Shown here: in pieces, positions 53,023 to 61,317 of the stretch
Position numbering within the stretch: the first letter of the stretch is position 1
Layout of the letters: every line of letters begins with the position of its first letter
From: Litoreibacter janthinus
Lineage (GTDB): Bacteria > Pseudomonadota > Alphaproteobacteria > Rhodobacterales > Rhodobacteraceae
NCBI RefSeq assembly: GCF_900111945.1
Contig: NZ_FOYO01000001.1
Span: 1,185,751-1,249,750 of the forward strand
DNA: 64,000 bases
Direction of reading: 5' to 3'
Translations under genes and position numbers: made by a program
Notes under the pieces: model-generated
The model's database searches: none
Told to the model about the DNA's origin: nothing
What the model saw: only the letters and a program-made list of their open reading frames with translations

Positions 53023-54408
53023 ATGAAAAATCTTCTGACATACACCGTCGCAGCGACCCTTGGCTTGGTCAACTTGCCAGCTCATGCGCAAGACTTCGAC
53101 CTTCCGCCCGACCTCGTAATTTCGGGGCAGGAAAGTGTTCTAACCCAAGAGGACACGGTCGAGACGACTGGTGTGTCAGAAGAAAAAGCGCGCAGTGCCA
53201 CATTGGCAACCGAGTTTCGTGCCTTTCACTTCGACGAACTTTCGGGCGGCAACAGTGCGGCATTGCGCGTCTCTGCACATTATTTTGGGACTTTCGAACT
53301 AAGCGACCGGGCAAGCCTCTTGTTCAACTTGCGCGGTCGGATCGAACGTGCCGAAGGACAAACTTTTAGCTTGGACCAAAGCGTCAACTTGGACGTGCAA
53401 GAATTGGCGATAAGCTACACGGTATCACCGCAGGTTTCATTGCAGTTCGGCCGGATCAACATTCGAAACGGCGTTGCCGTTGGCTTCAATCCAACTGACT
53501 GGTTCAAAGACAACAGCCTTGTTACAGCCGAAAGCGCCGCACCAGCGGATCGCCGCCGCGAGCGCCTAGGTGTATTCGCGGTGACGGGCACCGCGACAGT
53601 TGGCAACACGCTATTGCAGATGGGGTACCGACCGAAAATCAGCGCCAGCACTGGCTCGGTTTTCTCCGACATGGACAGCATTGGACTGGGGCTTGATAGA
53701 ACCAACCCGAGCGACGCGTTTTTCATCAAGGCGACCCCGCAATTCGGGTCCAATTTGTCGGTCACGGGCAACTTCTTGCTGAATGACGGCGATCCGGGCT
53801 TAGGCTTTGAGGTTAGCGGCACAATCGGGGATAACCTCGTTCTATACGGCGAGGCTTTCGCCGAAAAACGACTCTCGATTGCATCTGAAGCCCTCGCGGG
53901 GGGTCTTGGCTCCGCGGCGTTTCAACAAGGGCTTGGCGTGAGCAACCAGAAGGATTGGGAATTGACTGCAGCTTTGGGACTGAACTGGGCCCTGCCGCAG
54001 TCCTTTGTCGGCGCACGCGATATTTCGGTAGTGCTGGAGTACCATCTCAACACTGCGGGGCTGACGGGCTCACAGATCGACACACTGGCCAGCGCTACCG
54101 GCGCAGACGGACTTGCTGCGGGCGCGGTGTACGGTACCGCATCGCGGCGCCAGGAACCGTTGGCGCGGAACCAGATTTTCACTCGGATTGCATGGAACGA
54201 TTTTTGGGGCGACAGCGATCTTTCGGCTCTAGGATTTTATGTCCCTGCGGACGGCAGCGGCTTGGCGCAAATCTCTGTCGATGTTCCGATTGGCCAGAAT
54301 GCGACACTAAATTTGCGCGGCATTTCTACCTTTGGGAGTAGCACTTCAATCTATGGTGCAAACCCGACGCGGAGATCGCTTCAGCTGGGAATGACATACG
54401 TATTTTAA
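53023..54408 (+). CDS. Outer-membrane beta-barrel protein
   Basis: A 461-aa protein with a signal peptide (MKNLLTYTVAATLGLVNLPAHAQ), then alternating polar/apolar strands and a C-terminal LQLGMTYVF. The aromatic last residue is the outer-membrane insertion signal. No named family is recognised. It follows the LolA-like gene after 15 bp with AAGGAG before the ATG. It is the likely outer-membrane endpoint of the export route. Confidence 0.8.
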   Translation: MKNLLTYTVAATLGLVNLPAHAQDFDLPPDLVISGQESVLTQEDTVETTGVSEEKARSATLATEFRAFHFDELSGGNSAALRVSAHYFGTFELSDRASLLFNLRGRIERAEGQTFSLDQSVNLDVQELAISYTVSPQVSLQFGRINIRNGVAVGFNPTDWFKDNSLVTAESAAPADRRRERLGVFAVTGTATVGNTLLQMGYRPKISASTGSVFSDMDSIGLGLDRTNPSDAFFIKATPQFGSNLSVTGNFLLNDGDPGLGFEVSGTIGDNLVLYGEAFAEKRLSIASEALAGGLGSAAFQQGLGVSNQKDWELTAALGLNWALPQSFVGARDISVVLEYHLNTAGLTGSQIDTLASATGADGLAAGAVYGTASRRQEPLARNQIFTRIAWNDFWGDSDLSALGFYVPADGSGLAQISVDVPIGQNATLNLRGISTFGSSTSIYGANPTRRSLQLGMTYVF

Positions 54409-54454
54409 AGAGTTCATTTCTTAGACTTGAGGCTTTCAATACAGGACAACTAAA

Positions 54455-55162
54455 TTGCACGTTTTGATACTAGATGATGACGAAGAACTTGGTGAGATAA
54501 TGCAGCCGGTCCTTGCCAAATATGGCATGGACCTAAAGCTGGCCTTCACGCCAACCAGCGCTTTTGAGCAGCTTGAAAAAGACAGGTTCGACGTGCTTTT
54601 GCTTGATATGATGCTGCCCGAGCTGGATGGCATGACGGTTTGCCGTACCATTCGAGCGAGTGACAAACCCTATGCACAAATTCCGATCGTGGCGCTTACT
54701 GCGCGTGCGGAGTTGACCGAAAGGATCGTGGCGCTAGAAAGCGGCATTGATGACTTTGTGGCCAAACCGGTTGAAATGCGAGAGCTGGTGGCGCGATTGG
54801 GTGCCGTTGTGCGTAGACGCCGGGCAGAGGCCGTTCAGGATGTAGCAGTGCCAGATGTAGCGGTCTCAGCGACTGCGGAGTTGGAATTGTCTGCCGCCCA
54901 AATGACCGCACGGTTTGCCGGATATGTTGTCAATCTGACCGAACTTGAGATGCAAATTGTTAAAGTGCTTGCGGACGCTCACGGGAAAACTGTTAGTCGC
55001 GCGGAAATACTTGAGCAAATCGGCTATGCGCAACAAAACGATCCCGCTATGATCGACACAATTATTTACCGGGTCCGTCAAAAGTTTCGTGATCAAGGGC
55101 TGCAACCCGATTTTATTAAGACTCTGCGCAGCCAAGGCTACCGCATTGAGACAAGGAATTAG
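54455..55162 (+). CDS. OmpR-family response regulator (TTG start)
   Basis: A 235-aa regulator similar to the one at 47728. Receiver with HVLILDDDEELGE, phospho-Asp51 in VLLLDMMLPELDG, Thr in IVALTARAEL, Lys in DDFVAKPVEM. Winged helix with LTELEMQIVKVLADAHGKTVSRAEILEQI and DTIIYRVRQKF. A Val/Ala-rich repeat (QDVAVPDVAVS) links the domains. TTG appears to be the start codon, with AGGAC shortly upstream, because there is no ATG upstream in frame. The kinase gene follows after two bases, making a regulator-kinase pair. Confidence 0.92.
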   Translation: MHVLILDDDEELGEIMQPVLAKYGMDLKLAFTPTSAFEQLEKDRFDVLLLDMMLPELDGMTVCRTIRASDKPYAQIPIVALTARAELTERIVALESGIDDFVAKPVEMRELVARLGAVVRRRRAEAVQDVAVPDVAVSATAELELSAAQMTARFAGYVVNLTELEMQIVKVLADAHGKTVSRAEILEQIGYAQQNDPAMIDTIIYRVRQKFRDQGLQPDFIKTLRSQGYRIETRN

Positions 55163-55164
55163 AC

Positions 55165-56478
55165 ATGTCGCGGTTAATCGAAAAGATTGCGCTTTGGATA
55201 CGAACGCGCTCGGTTTTCAGTCATTTGCTATGGGCCACATTGCTGTCGACTGCTTTGTTAAGCTTAGTTTTAATTCTGTCTTTGCAAAGAGTGGCTGACG
55301 AGCACCCGCGTCGCTATCTTGCGCGAGCATTGTTTGATGCGTTTGCACAAAGCGCGTTGAATCCGGAAAGCGACATCACAATAATCGGTGGCGCTCCGAT
55401 GGTTTTTATGACGCCGGAAGAAGCTGACGCGTCAGAATACGCAAAACTGTATCAAGCCGCGGCAAATGACAAAGACGGGATCGCAATTGACCGTCTGGGT
55501 GGCCGCTATGCCGCTGTTTCTGTTAGGGGCCAGAAAGTCGCGATTCTTCCGCAGTTTGGGCAGCCGATCTCGGCTTTCGCACTGATGCTGGTCGGGCTGG
55601 TTGTTGTCGCGATCTTGCTGACAATCACAGCGATCTACTTTCTAATCTGGCGGCTCACTCTGCCGTTCGACGAATTGACGACCGGCATTACAAGGGTTGA
55701 GGACGGGGATCTGAACTACCAGATCCCTCTCGACAAGACCTTTGGCGAATATCGAAAATTCGCTGAGGGCTTCAACACTATGGTGGCAGAGCTTCAACAT
55801 ATCCACGAAAGCCGCCGGCATATGCTTTTGGCGTTGCCCCACGAAATTCTAACACCGCTCTCGCGCCTTAAGGTGCGAAAAGACCTGGTTCAAGACGCCA
55901 ATCTGCGCGACCAAATTAGCCGAGATATATCTGTGGTTGAGGAAATTCTTTCCTCAATTTTGGCTGCAGAGAAGCGCAATTCCGGTCAAGCACAGGCAGA
56001 ATTTGTTGATATCGAGCCCTATGCAGCCGAGCAGATTGCACAGCTTGTCGATAAAGGCATCGACATTTCCATTAGCAATGAAACCAATAGTAAAACGGCT
56101 TACTTCGACCCGTTCTTGACAAGCGTTCTGCTGAAGAATTTTGTTAGCAACGCTGTGCGCTACGGGCGTGGAAATCCGATCTCGGTCAAATTTTCCGCAG
56201 TCGAAGGATCTGATGGCGACATGCGGATTTCGGTCAAAGACCGCGGTCTCGGCATTGCGCCAGACCAATTGAAGTACTTGATGGAGCCGTTTTGGCGCGC
56301 AGATGAGTCGCGCGGCCGGGCCTCCGGCGGTTACGGGCTTGGCCTGTATCTTTGCAAGACAATCGCCACTGGTCTGAATGGCCGGATTGACGTCGAAAGC
56401 ACGCTCGACGTTGGCACCGAGATTAGCGTGATTTTGCCAGAGGCGCTGTGTACGAGCCTGGAGGATATTTCAGAATGA
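55165..56478 (+). CDS. Sensor histidine kinase
   Basis: A 437-aa kinase. Two membrane helices (about residues 20-40 and 138-162) frame a small periplasmic sensor of about 95 residues. A HAMP-like linker, the phospho-acceptor His226 in LPHEILTPLSRL, and the ATPase boxes NFVSNAVRYGRGN, DRGLGIAPDQ and GGYGLGLYLCK follow. The box reads HEILTP instead of the usual HELRTP. It partners with the regulator two bases upstream. Its last bases overlap the transglutaminase-like gene. Confidence 0.93.
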   Translation: MSRLIEKIALWIRTRSVFSHLLWATLLSTALLSLVLILSLQRVADEHPRRYLARALFDAFAQSALNPESDITIIGGAPMVFMTPEEADASEYAKLYQAAANDKDGIAIDRLGGRYAAVSVRGQKVAILPQFGQPISAFALMLVGLVVVAILLTITAIYFLIWRLTLPFDELTTGITRVEDGDLNYQIPLDKTFGEYRKFAEGFNTMVAELQHIHESRRHMLLALPHEILTPLSRLKVRKDLVQDANLRDQISRDISVVEEILSSILAAEKRNSGQAQAEFVDIEPYAAEQIAQLVDKGIDISISNETNSKTAYFDPFLTSVLLKNFVSNAVRYGRGNPISVKFSAVEGSDGDMRISVKDRGLGIAPDQLKYLMEPFWRADESRGRASGGYGLGLYLCKTIATGLNGRIDVESTLDVGTEISVILPEALCTSLEDISE

Positions 56479-57134
56479 TACCAACTACTTTAGCGGAAAC
56501 CGAGTTCTTTGATTTTTCCGATCCTGCTGTGGAACGGTTTGCAAAACGCGCCTTGAAATCCGGAAGCGCCGACAAAAGAGTGCAAGCTATCGAGCTCTTT
56601 TACGCAGTTCGCGACGGATTGTTTTACGAGATCTACAATGCAGATTTTGCCCGAGAAAAAATGTCAGCGAGCGCAATTTTGCGCAAGGGGTCTGGGCTCT
56701 GTATTCATAAGTCGATCGTCTACACCGCGCTTTTGCGTAAGATCGGCATCCCGGCAAAGCTATGGATTACCGATGTGAAGAACCATTTGTGTTCACCTCA
56801 GCTGGCCAAATTGATGGGCAGTAATGTCTTCCACTACCATGTTCTGGTTTCTTTGCAGCTAGACGGGAAATGGATCAAGGCAACGCCCGTTTTCAATGCC
56901 CGCTTGTGCCAGCTCTACCGTATGACGCCCCTTGAGTTTGACGGGGTCGAGGACTGCGTGAATCACGCGTATGACACAGATGGCAACAACTACATGGAAA
57001 TCACACATGAGCATGGCGAGTATAGCGATCTGCCTTATGAAATGGTGCTGAATGGGTTGCGCCAAAAACACGCTTCAATGTTTGAAACAGAAACAAAATT
57101 TCGGTCAGGTTCCTTGGTCGGAGACCTCGTCTAG
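56475..57134 (+). CDS. Transglutaminase-like protein
   Basis: A 219-aa cytoplasmic protein of the transglutaminase-like fold. The likely catalytic Cys76 is in SGLCIHKSIVYTALLRKIGIPAKLW, and His122 in NVFHYHVLVSLQLDGKW. The third residue, usually Asp in a later LDPT segment, is not seen (KATPVFN instead), so activity is uncertain. Such proteins act as peptidases, acyltransferases or amidases in biosynthetic clusters. ATGA overlap with the kinase gene, so it belongs to the regulatory unit. A terminator follows. Confidence 0.78.
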   Translation: MIPTTLAETEFFDFSDPAVERFAKRALKSGSADKRVQAIELFYAVRDGLFYEIYNADFAREKMSASAILRKGSGLCIHKSIVYTALLRKIGIPAKLWITDVKNHLCSPQLAKLMGSNVFHYHVLVSLQLDGKWIKATPVFNARLCQLYRMTPLEFDGVEDCVNHAYDTDGNNYMEITHEHGEYSDLPYEMVLNGLRQKHASMFETETKFRSGSLVGDLV

Positions 57135-57158
57135 ATCAACCCAAACCGCTTCTTTTGG

Positions 57159-57188
57159 AAGGCCGCTTTCGAATCAGAAGGCGGCCTT
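57159..57188 (+). terminator. Intrinsic terminator after the transglutaminase-like gene
   Basis: AAGGCCGCTTTC (57159-57170) pairs with GAAGGCGGCCTT (57177-57188) with one mismatch, followed by TTTTTT. It ends the upstream unit and isolates the biosynthetic operon. Most of the region 57135-57465 that remains holds a possible operator and an AT-rich promoter region. Confidence 0.82.
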
Positions 57189-57323
57189 TTTTGCATGCGA
57201 TGAGATGTTTAAGCGCTCATCTCTATATTATTGAATATATGTGATAAATTTTTTGTGACCTAACGTAAATCTTGGAGCAATTACCCGTGATTCTGACGTT
57301 ATAATCGAGGTGATTTTGAACAA

Positions 57324-57354
57324 TTTGTGCGATTCATAATTCTTTTCGCACAAA
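57324..57354. promoter_or_regulatory. Inverted repeat upstream of the biosynthetic operon
   Basis: TTTGTGCGA (57324-57332) and TCGCACAAA (57346-57354) are an exact 9-base inverted repeat with 13 bases between, in an AT-rich stretch 112 bp before the ectoine-synthase-like start codon. It may be an operator for one of the cluster regulators. It could also be a weak hairpin without function. Confidence 0.45.
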
Positions 57355-57465
57355 ACACCAAACTATCCACAAATTGGCTGTCCTATACTGAATTTACATC
57401 AGGCGAACACAACGACTTAGAGTTGGGGGAGCTTGGTCCAAATTAACATTTAGAGAGCCAAGAAA

Positions 57466-57846
57466 ATGATTATCAATTCCATCGACAAAATCACCGACAC
57501 CGAGCGTGATATCGCGTGGGGAAACGGGAAGAGCCGCCGTCTTCTGATTGAAAAAGACAACATGGGCTATTCGCTTACCGATACCATTATCGATGCCGGT
57601 ACGTCCTCTTTGCTGGAATACAAAAACCACCTTGAAGCCTGCTATTGCATTGAAGGCGACGGCGAGGTTGTGGACGAGCAAACTGGTGAAGTTCATCGCA
57701 TCACCCCCGGCACCATGTATGCCTTGGACAAGAACGACAAACATTGGCTGACCGCCAAAGAGACCCTGCGTCTTGTTTGTGTCTTCAATCCTCCGCTGAA
57801 GGGCGATGAAGTTCACTCGTTGGGTGGCGGCAGCTCGGCTTACTAA
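57466..57846 (+). CDS. Orphan ectoine-synthase (EctC)-like protein
   Basis: A 126-aa cupin-fold protein resembling EctC, which closes the ring of ectoine from N-gamma-acetyl-diaminobutyrate. The residues that bind iron in characterised EctC are kept: Glu57 in HLEACYCIEGDGE, Tyr85 in TMYALD, His93 in DKHWL. The C-terminal tail is shorter than usual. No ectA, ectB or ectD lies in this window; instead ketoacyl synthases follow. That context suggests a different cyclisation, perhaps of a carrier-bound or released intermediate. The ATG at 57466 has AGAGAGCCAAGAA upstream. Confidence 0.88.
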   Translation: MIINSIDKITDTERDIAWGNGKSRRLLIEKDNMGYSLTDTIIDAGTSSLLEYKNHLEACYCIEGDGEVVDEQTGEVHRITPGTMYALDKNDKHWLTAKETLRLVCVFNPPLKGDEVHSLGGGSSAY

Positions 57847-57899
57847 GCCCTCCCTTTTCCTCCCTCTGTCTCCCCAGCTAACCAAAGGTTGTATCTGTC

Positions 57900-58886
57900 A
57901 TGAAAGACAGCGTCATTGTCTCAGCAGCATGCGCGGATCTCGCGCCCGGTGGTCCCCTCCCTGCCACCCGGCCTAGTGCGGATGCAACCTTTGGTTCTTT
58001 TAACGTCAATTTCTTGGATCATTCCGATTTTGAGGCGCACAGGACGGCGGAACGCGGACGGCACACTCGAGTATCCTTCCGGATGGGCCAAATGATCGAA
58101 AAGCTCCTAAAGGAAGCGGGTCTCACAAAAGAAGAGGTGTCCGGCCCTCGAACTGCGCTCATTTCAGGGTCAAAATACGGGTGCTCGCAGGTGTTTGAAA
58201 TTCACCGCCGCTTGCGCAAACATGGACCCCGCGGGATCGACGCGGTCAGGTTTGCCCAGGCGACGCATAACTTTCCAGTTTCCACATGCGCTATTGAGTA
58301 CGGATTGATGGGGCCATGTCTGGCGATTGTCAGCACCGAGACCGCTGGCATGGATGCGCTGCTTTGCGCACATGACTGGATTACCGACGACCGCTGCGAC
58401 AGAGCCATCGTGGTTGGCTTCGAGGATTTCTCCTCGCCAACCGGAGAGCACGTTTGCGCGCAAGCAAAAGACGCGCCATCCGGTCAGTCGGTTAGCGAGG
58501 CCATGGTCATGGTTTTGTTGGAGCGTCAATCATGCGCCAAAGCGCGCGGCGTTTCCTCCGAGATGCCGCAGATCACAGGCATGGCAACGACTCATGTAAA
58601 CGCTGCCGCTACAGACGCCGCCCGAGTTCGCGCCAAGCTGGCGTGCCCGACGGCCACACATGAACAGATTTCTTTCCTCACCACGCATCGCTTAGGGCTC
58701 TGCGGCGAAGAGGGTAACGACACGGATTACCTTGGTGCCGGCGGATTGCTGGAAATCGCACACCTGCTGAAAAGCCCGAATGCGGGCCAGCGAGGGCAGC
58801 AACACTGGCAGATCAGCGCAATGTCGCAAGGCGGCAACGGCGTGACGGCTGGCATCAAGGTAACACAAATGGAATACGCCTTATGA
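57900..58886 (+). CDS. Ketoacyl-synthase homologue with Cys-to-Glu active site (chain-length-factor-like)
   Basis: A 328-aa thiolase-fold protein. Without gaps, GLMGPCLAIVSTETAGMDAL here lines up with GLHGPLSSFSCACASSIGAL of the next gene, so the catalytic Cys is Glu. The first His is kept (FLTTHRLGL) but the second is not (TDYLGAGG instead of GHLLGSAG). It is 80 residues shorter than a normal synthase. It most resembles the non-catalytic partner (KS-beta / chain length factor) of type II polyketide and aryl-polyene systems. Its stop overlaps the active synthase start by 4 bp, so equimolar production is likely. Confidence 0.8.
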   Translation: MKDSVIVSAACADLAPGGPLPATRPSADATFGSFNVNFLDHSDFEAHRTAERGRHTRVSFRMGQMIEKLLKEAGLTKEEVSGPRTALISGSKYGCSQVFEIHRRLRKHGPRGIDAVRFAQATHNFPVSTCAIEYGLMGPCLAIVSTETAGMDALLCAHDWITDDRCDRAIVVGFEDFSSPTGEHVCAQAKDAPSGQSVSEAMVMVLLERQSCAKARGVSSEMPQITGMATTHVNAAATDAARVRAKLACPTATHEQISFLTTHRLGLCGEEGNDTDYLGAGGLLEIAHLLKSPNAGQRGQQHWQISAMSQGGNGVTAGIKVTQMEYAL

Positions 58887-60121
58887 GCCGCTCAGTTGTT
58901 GTAACCGGTATGGGCGTCGTCTCGCGCGACGTCATCGGAATTCCCGCATTTTGTCGTCTGCTCTCAGATGGCAGCCCGGTTCCCGGACGGCCCACTCAGT
59001 TCGATTCAGACCGCTTCCGCGCCAAAAACGCCTATGCCACTGATCCTGATGTCACGTTAGCTGCCCTACGTCGCGCGCTTTCGCGCAGCAGCAAGCGGCT
59101 AGGTCTAACGGAAATGACAGAGCCCGAGATGAATTGTGCGGGCTATAGTATGCTCGCAGCGATTGAAGCGGTTGAGCAGGCTGGACTTACCTCCGATATT
59201 CTAAGTACGGCGGGTTGCTCGATTGCGACAACAAGCGGCGGCATGATGGATCGCTTTACTGACGCCCTTGAAGAGGGCGATCATAGTGTGGAATTTCAAG
59301 AGCTTGTTAGCCCAGGAAGCGCAGCCGTGGTGCTTCAACGAGTGCTGGGTCTACATGGGCCGCTCAGCAGTTTTTCTTGCGCATGTGCCAGCAGCATTGG
59401 CGCGTTGTCTTACGCATTTATGCGGATTCGCAACGGAGATGCCCCAGTAATGCTGGTCGGCGGAAATGACCGTATCCGTGAAGCAGATTTTGCAGGCTTC
59501 AATGCGCTACGAGCAATGGACCGAGAGCGGTGCCGACCCTTTGATGTCGACCGCCGCGGGATGATAATTGGTGACGGCGCAGCGATCCTTGTGGTTGAGG
59601 ACGAAGAGCACGCTCGCGCCCGGGGGGCGCAGCCTCTGGCGAAAGTGTCGAGCATTGCCCTTTCCACAGACTCCCACCACATCACCTGCCCTAAACCAGA
59701 CGGTTTGACGCGTGCCATGGGACAAGCCTTGGAGCGAGCGAACCTAAGCGCGGATGCGGTCGGCTACGTGAATTGCCATGGCACGGGGACACAGATCAAC
59801 GATGAAGCCGAAGCGATAGCGCTGGAGGCTGTATTCGGCGGGTCAGTAAAACGCCCGATTGTCAGCTCGACCAAAGGAACAACAGGTCACTTGTTGGGCA
59901 GTGCTGGTGCAATCGAAGCAGTTGCTACCATTTTAGCGCTGCGCGCCGGTGAGGCGCCGCAGATGACATCGACGATTAACCCCGAAGACATCCCGTTCAC
60001 GATGCCCGTAAAGGGCCAAGACCGGACCATTCGTACAAATGTCGCCATGAGCAATTCCCTTGGATTTGGCGGCCTGAACGGGAGCGTGATCTTTGCGCTG
60101 CCCGAAACTGGAGACATCTAA
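58883..60121 (+). CDS. Beta-ketoacyl-ACP synthase (FabF-like), intact
   Basis: A 412-aa condensing enzyme. Active-site residues are present: Cys in SFSCACASSIGAL, His in NCHGTGTQINDEAE, and His in STKGTTGHLLGSAG, with the C-terminal NSLGFGGLNGSVIF. It catalyses carbon-carbon bond formation by decarboxylative condensation on a carrier protein. It forms a coupled pair with the Cys-less homologue (ATGA overlap) and overlaps the dehydrogenase start by one base (TAATG). No ketoreductase, dehydratase or acyltransferase is visible downstream in this window, so few reductive steps are likely encoded here. Confidence 0.93.
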   Translation: MSRSVVVTGMGVVSRDVIGIPAFCRLLSDGSPVPGRPTQFDSDRFRAKNAYATDPDVTLAALRRALSRSSKRLGLTEMTEPEMNCAGYSMLAAIEAVEQAGLTSDILSTAGCSIATTSGGMMDRFTDALEEGDHSVEFQELVSPGSAAVVLQRVLGLHGPLSSFSCACASSIGALSYAFMRIRNGDAPVMLVGGNDRIREADFAGFNALRAMDRERCRPFDVDRRGMIIGDGAAILVVEDEEHARARGAQPLAKVSSIALSTDSHHITCPKPDGLTRAMGQALERANLSADAVGYVNCHGTGTQINDEAEAIALEAVFGGSVKRPIVSSTKGTTGHLLGSAGAIEAVATILALRAGEAPQMTSTINPEDIPFTMPVKGQDRTIRTNVAMSNSLGFGGLNGSVIFALPETGDI

Positions 60122-61302
60122 TGCGCACGATCCGCAACCTTTCCCGCACCACCGACGCAGGCACCTATCGCACTGATCTCGTTGAAACGCTCGCAGAGGC
60201 TCTTGACCAATGGGCACCACTGCTGAACGAGGGGTGGCAGGCCGATGATCAGGCCTCCACTTTTGGGGACAGCCGCTGGCGCGCCATGGTCGATGCGGGC
60301 CTGACAGGTCTTTCCACCAGCGAAGAGCATGGCGGCATGGCACTCAGCGTCGCAGAACTTACGGACGTTCTGGTGCATTTGGGCTATGTCTGCGAAGACT
60401 CAGGCCTAGGGTTTTCGCTGGCAACCCATCTTTGCAGCACGTGCATTCCAATCCAGCATTTCGGCGGCGACGAGCTCAAATCAGACCTGCTTCCCCAACT
60501 GGCGGCGGCCGAGGTGGTCGGCGCGCATGCGATCACCGAACCAGACAGCGGTTCAGACGCCTTTGCGATGAAAACCCACGCTATCAAAGACGGGAATGAC
60601 TACATCCTTTCGGGCGAAAAGTGCTACATTTCAAATGCTCCAATTGCCGACATCTGCGTCGTGTATGCGCGCACCCACCCAGAGAAGGGCGCGCTTGGCG
60701 GCTTCTCGGCTTTCGCGGTGGACTGCAATGCCGACGGTTTTACCATCGGCAAGTCGCGCAAAAAGATGGGCTTGCGCACTGCTCCAATGGCTGACCTGTA
60801 TTTCGATGATGTGCGTGTCCCCGAAAGCCGCCTGATCGGGCGCGAAGGGCAGGGCTTTTCTATCCTCGACTATGTGATGAAATGGGAAATCCTCTGCGTT
60901 TTCGCGCTGCAAGTTGGCGAAATGCGCCGACAGCTGGAACGCTGCATTTCCTTCGCGAAATCCCGCCAACAGTTCGGTGCCGCGATCGGTAGTTACCAGG
61001 CCATTTCCCACCGTGTGAGCGATATGCATATCCGGCTTGAAAACGCTCGCAATTGGCTCGGTCGCGCTGTCAATGCGATGGAAGGCGGTGGGCAAGCGTC
61101 GCTTGAGATCGCGTCCGCCAAGTTGGCAATTTCGGAAGCGCATGTCGCCAATTCGATGGACGCTGTCACGCTTCACGGCGGTGCTGGATACATGCTGGAA
61201 ACTGGCATCGAAAGCCATCTGCGCAATGCAATCGGGGGGCTGATCTACTCCGGCAGCTCGGACATCCAAAAAAACCGCATCTCTGCGATGCTTGGCCTTT
61301 AG
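60121..61302 (+). CDS. Acyl-CoA dehydrogenase family, probably acting on a carrier-bound aminoacyl group
   Basis: A 393-aa flavoprotein with the family fold: GLTGLSTSEEHGGMALSVAEL, the AHAITEPDSGSDAFAMKT FAD/substrate motif, and FAKSRQQFGAAIGSYQAISHRVSDM. The segment YVMKWEILCVFALQVGEMRRQLERCISF resembles the W-E-R-A/C pattern of PltE/RedW/PigA-type prolyl-carrier-protein oxidases. Immediate neighbours are an adenylation enzyme and a carrier protein, so an oxidation of a carrier-tethered amino acid is the likely reaction. The C-terminal base region is IGGLIYSGSSDIQKN. Confidence 0.88.
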   Translation: MRTIRNLSRTTDAGTYRTDLVETLAEALDQWAPLLNEGWQADDQASTFGDSRWRAMVDAGLTGLSTSEEHGGMALSVAELTDVLVHLGYVCEDSGLGFSLATHLCSTCIPIQHFGGDELKSDLLPQLAAAEVVGAHAITEPDSGSDAFAMKTHAIKDGNDYILSGEKCYISNAPIADICVVYARTHPEKGALGGFSAFAVDCNADGFTIGKSRKKMGLRTAPMADLYFDDVRVPESRLIGREGQGFSILDYVMKWEILCVFALQVGEMRRQLERCISFAKSRQQFGAAIGSYQAISHRVSDMHIRLENARNWLGRAVNAMEGGGQASLEIASAKLAISEAHVANSMDAVTLHGGAGYMLETGIESHLRNAIGGLIYSGSSDIQKNRISAMLGL

Positions 61303-61317
61303 AACGAGGAAATTGAA

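Noticed and set aside
57466..57846. Reading the EctC-like gene as part of an ectoine operon.
   Set aside because: No ectA, ectB or ectD is present on either side. The flanking genes are a terminator and a ketoacyl-synthase homologue.
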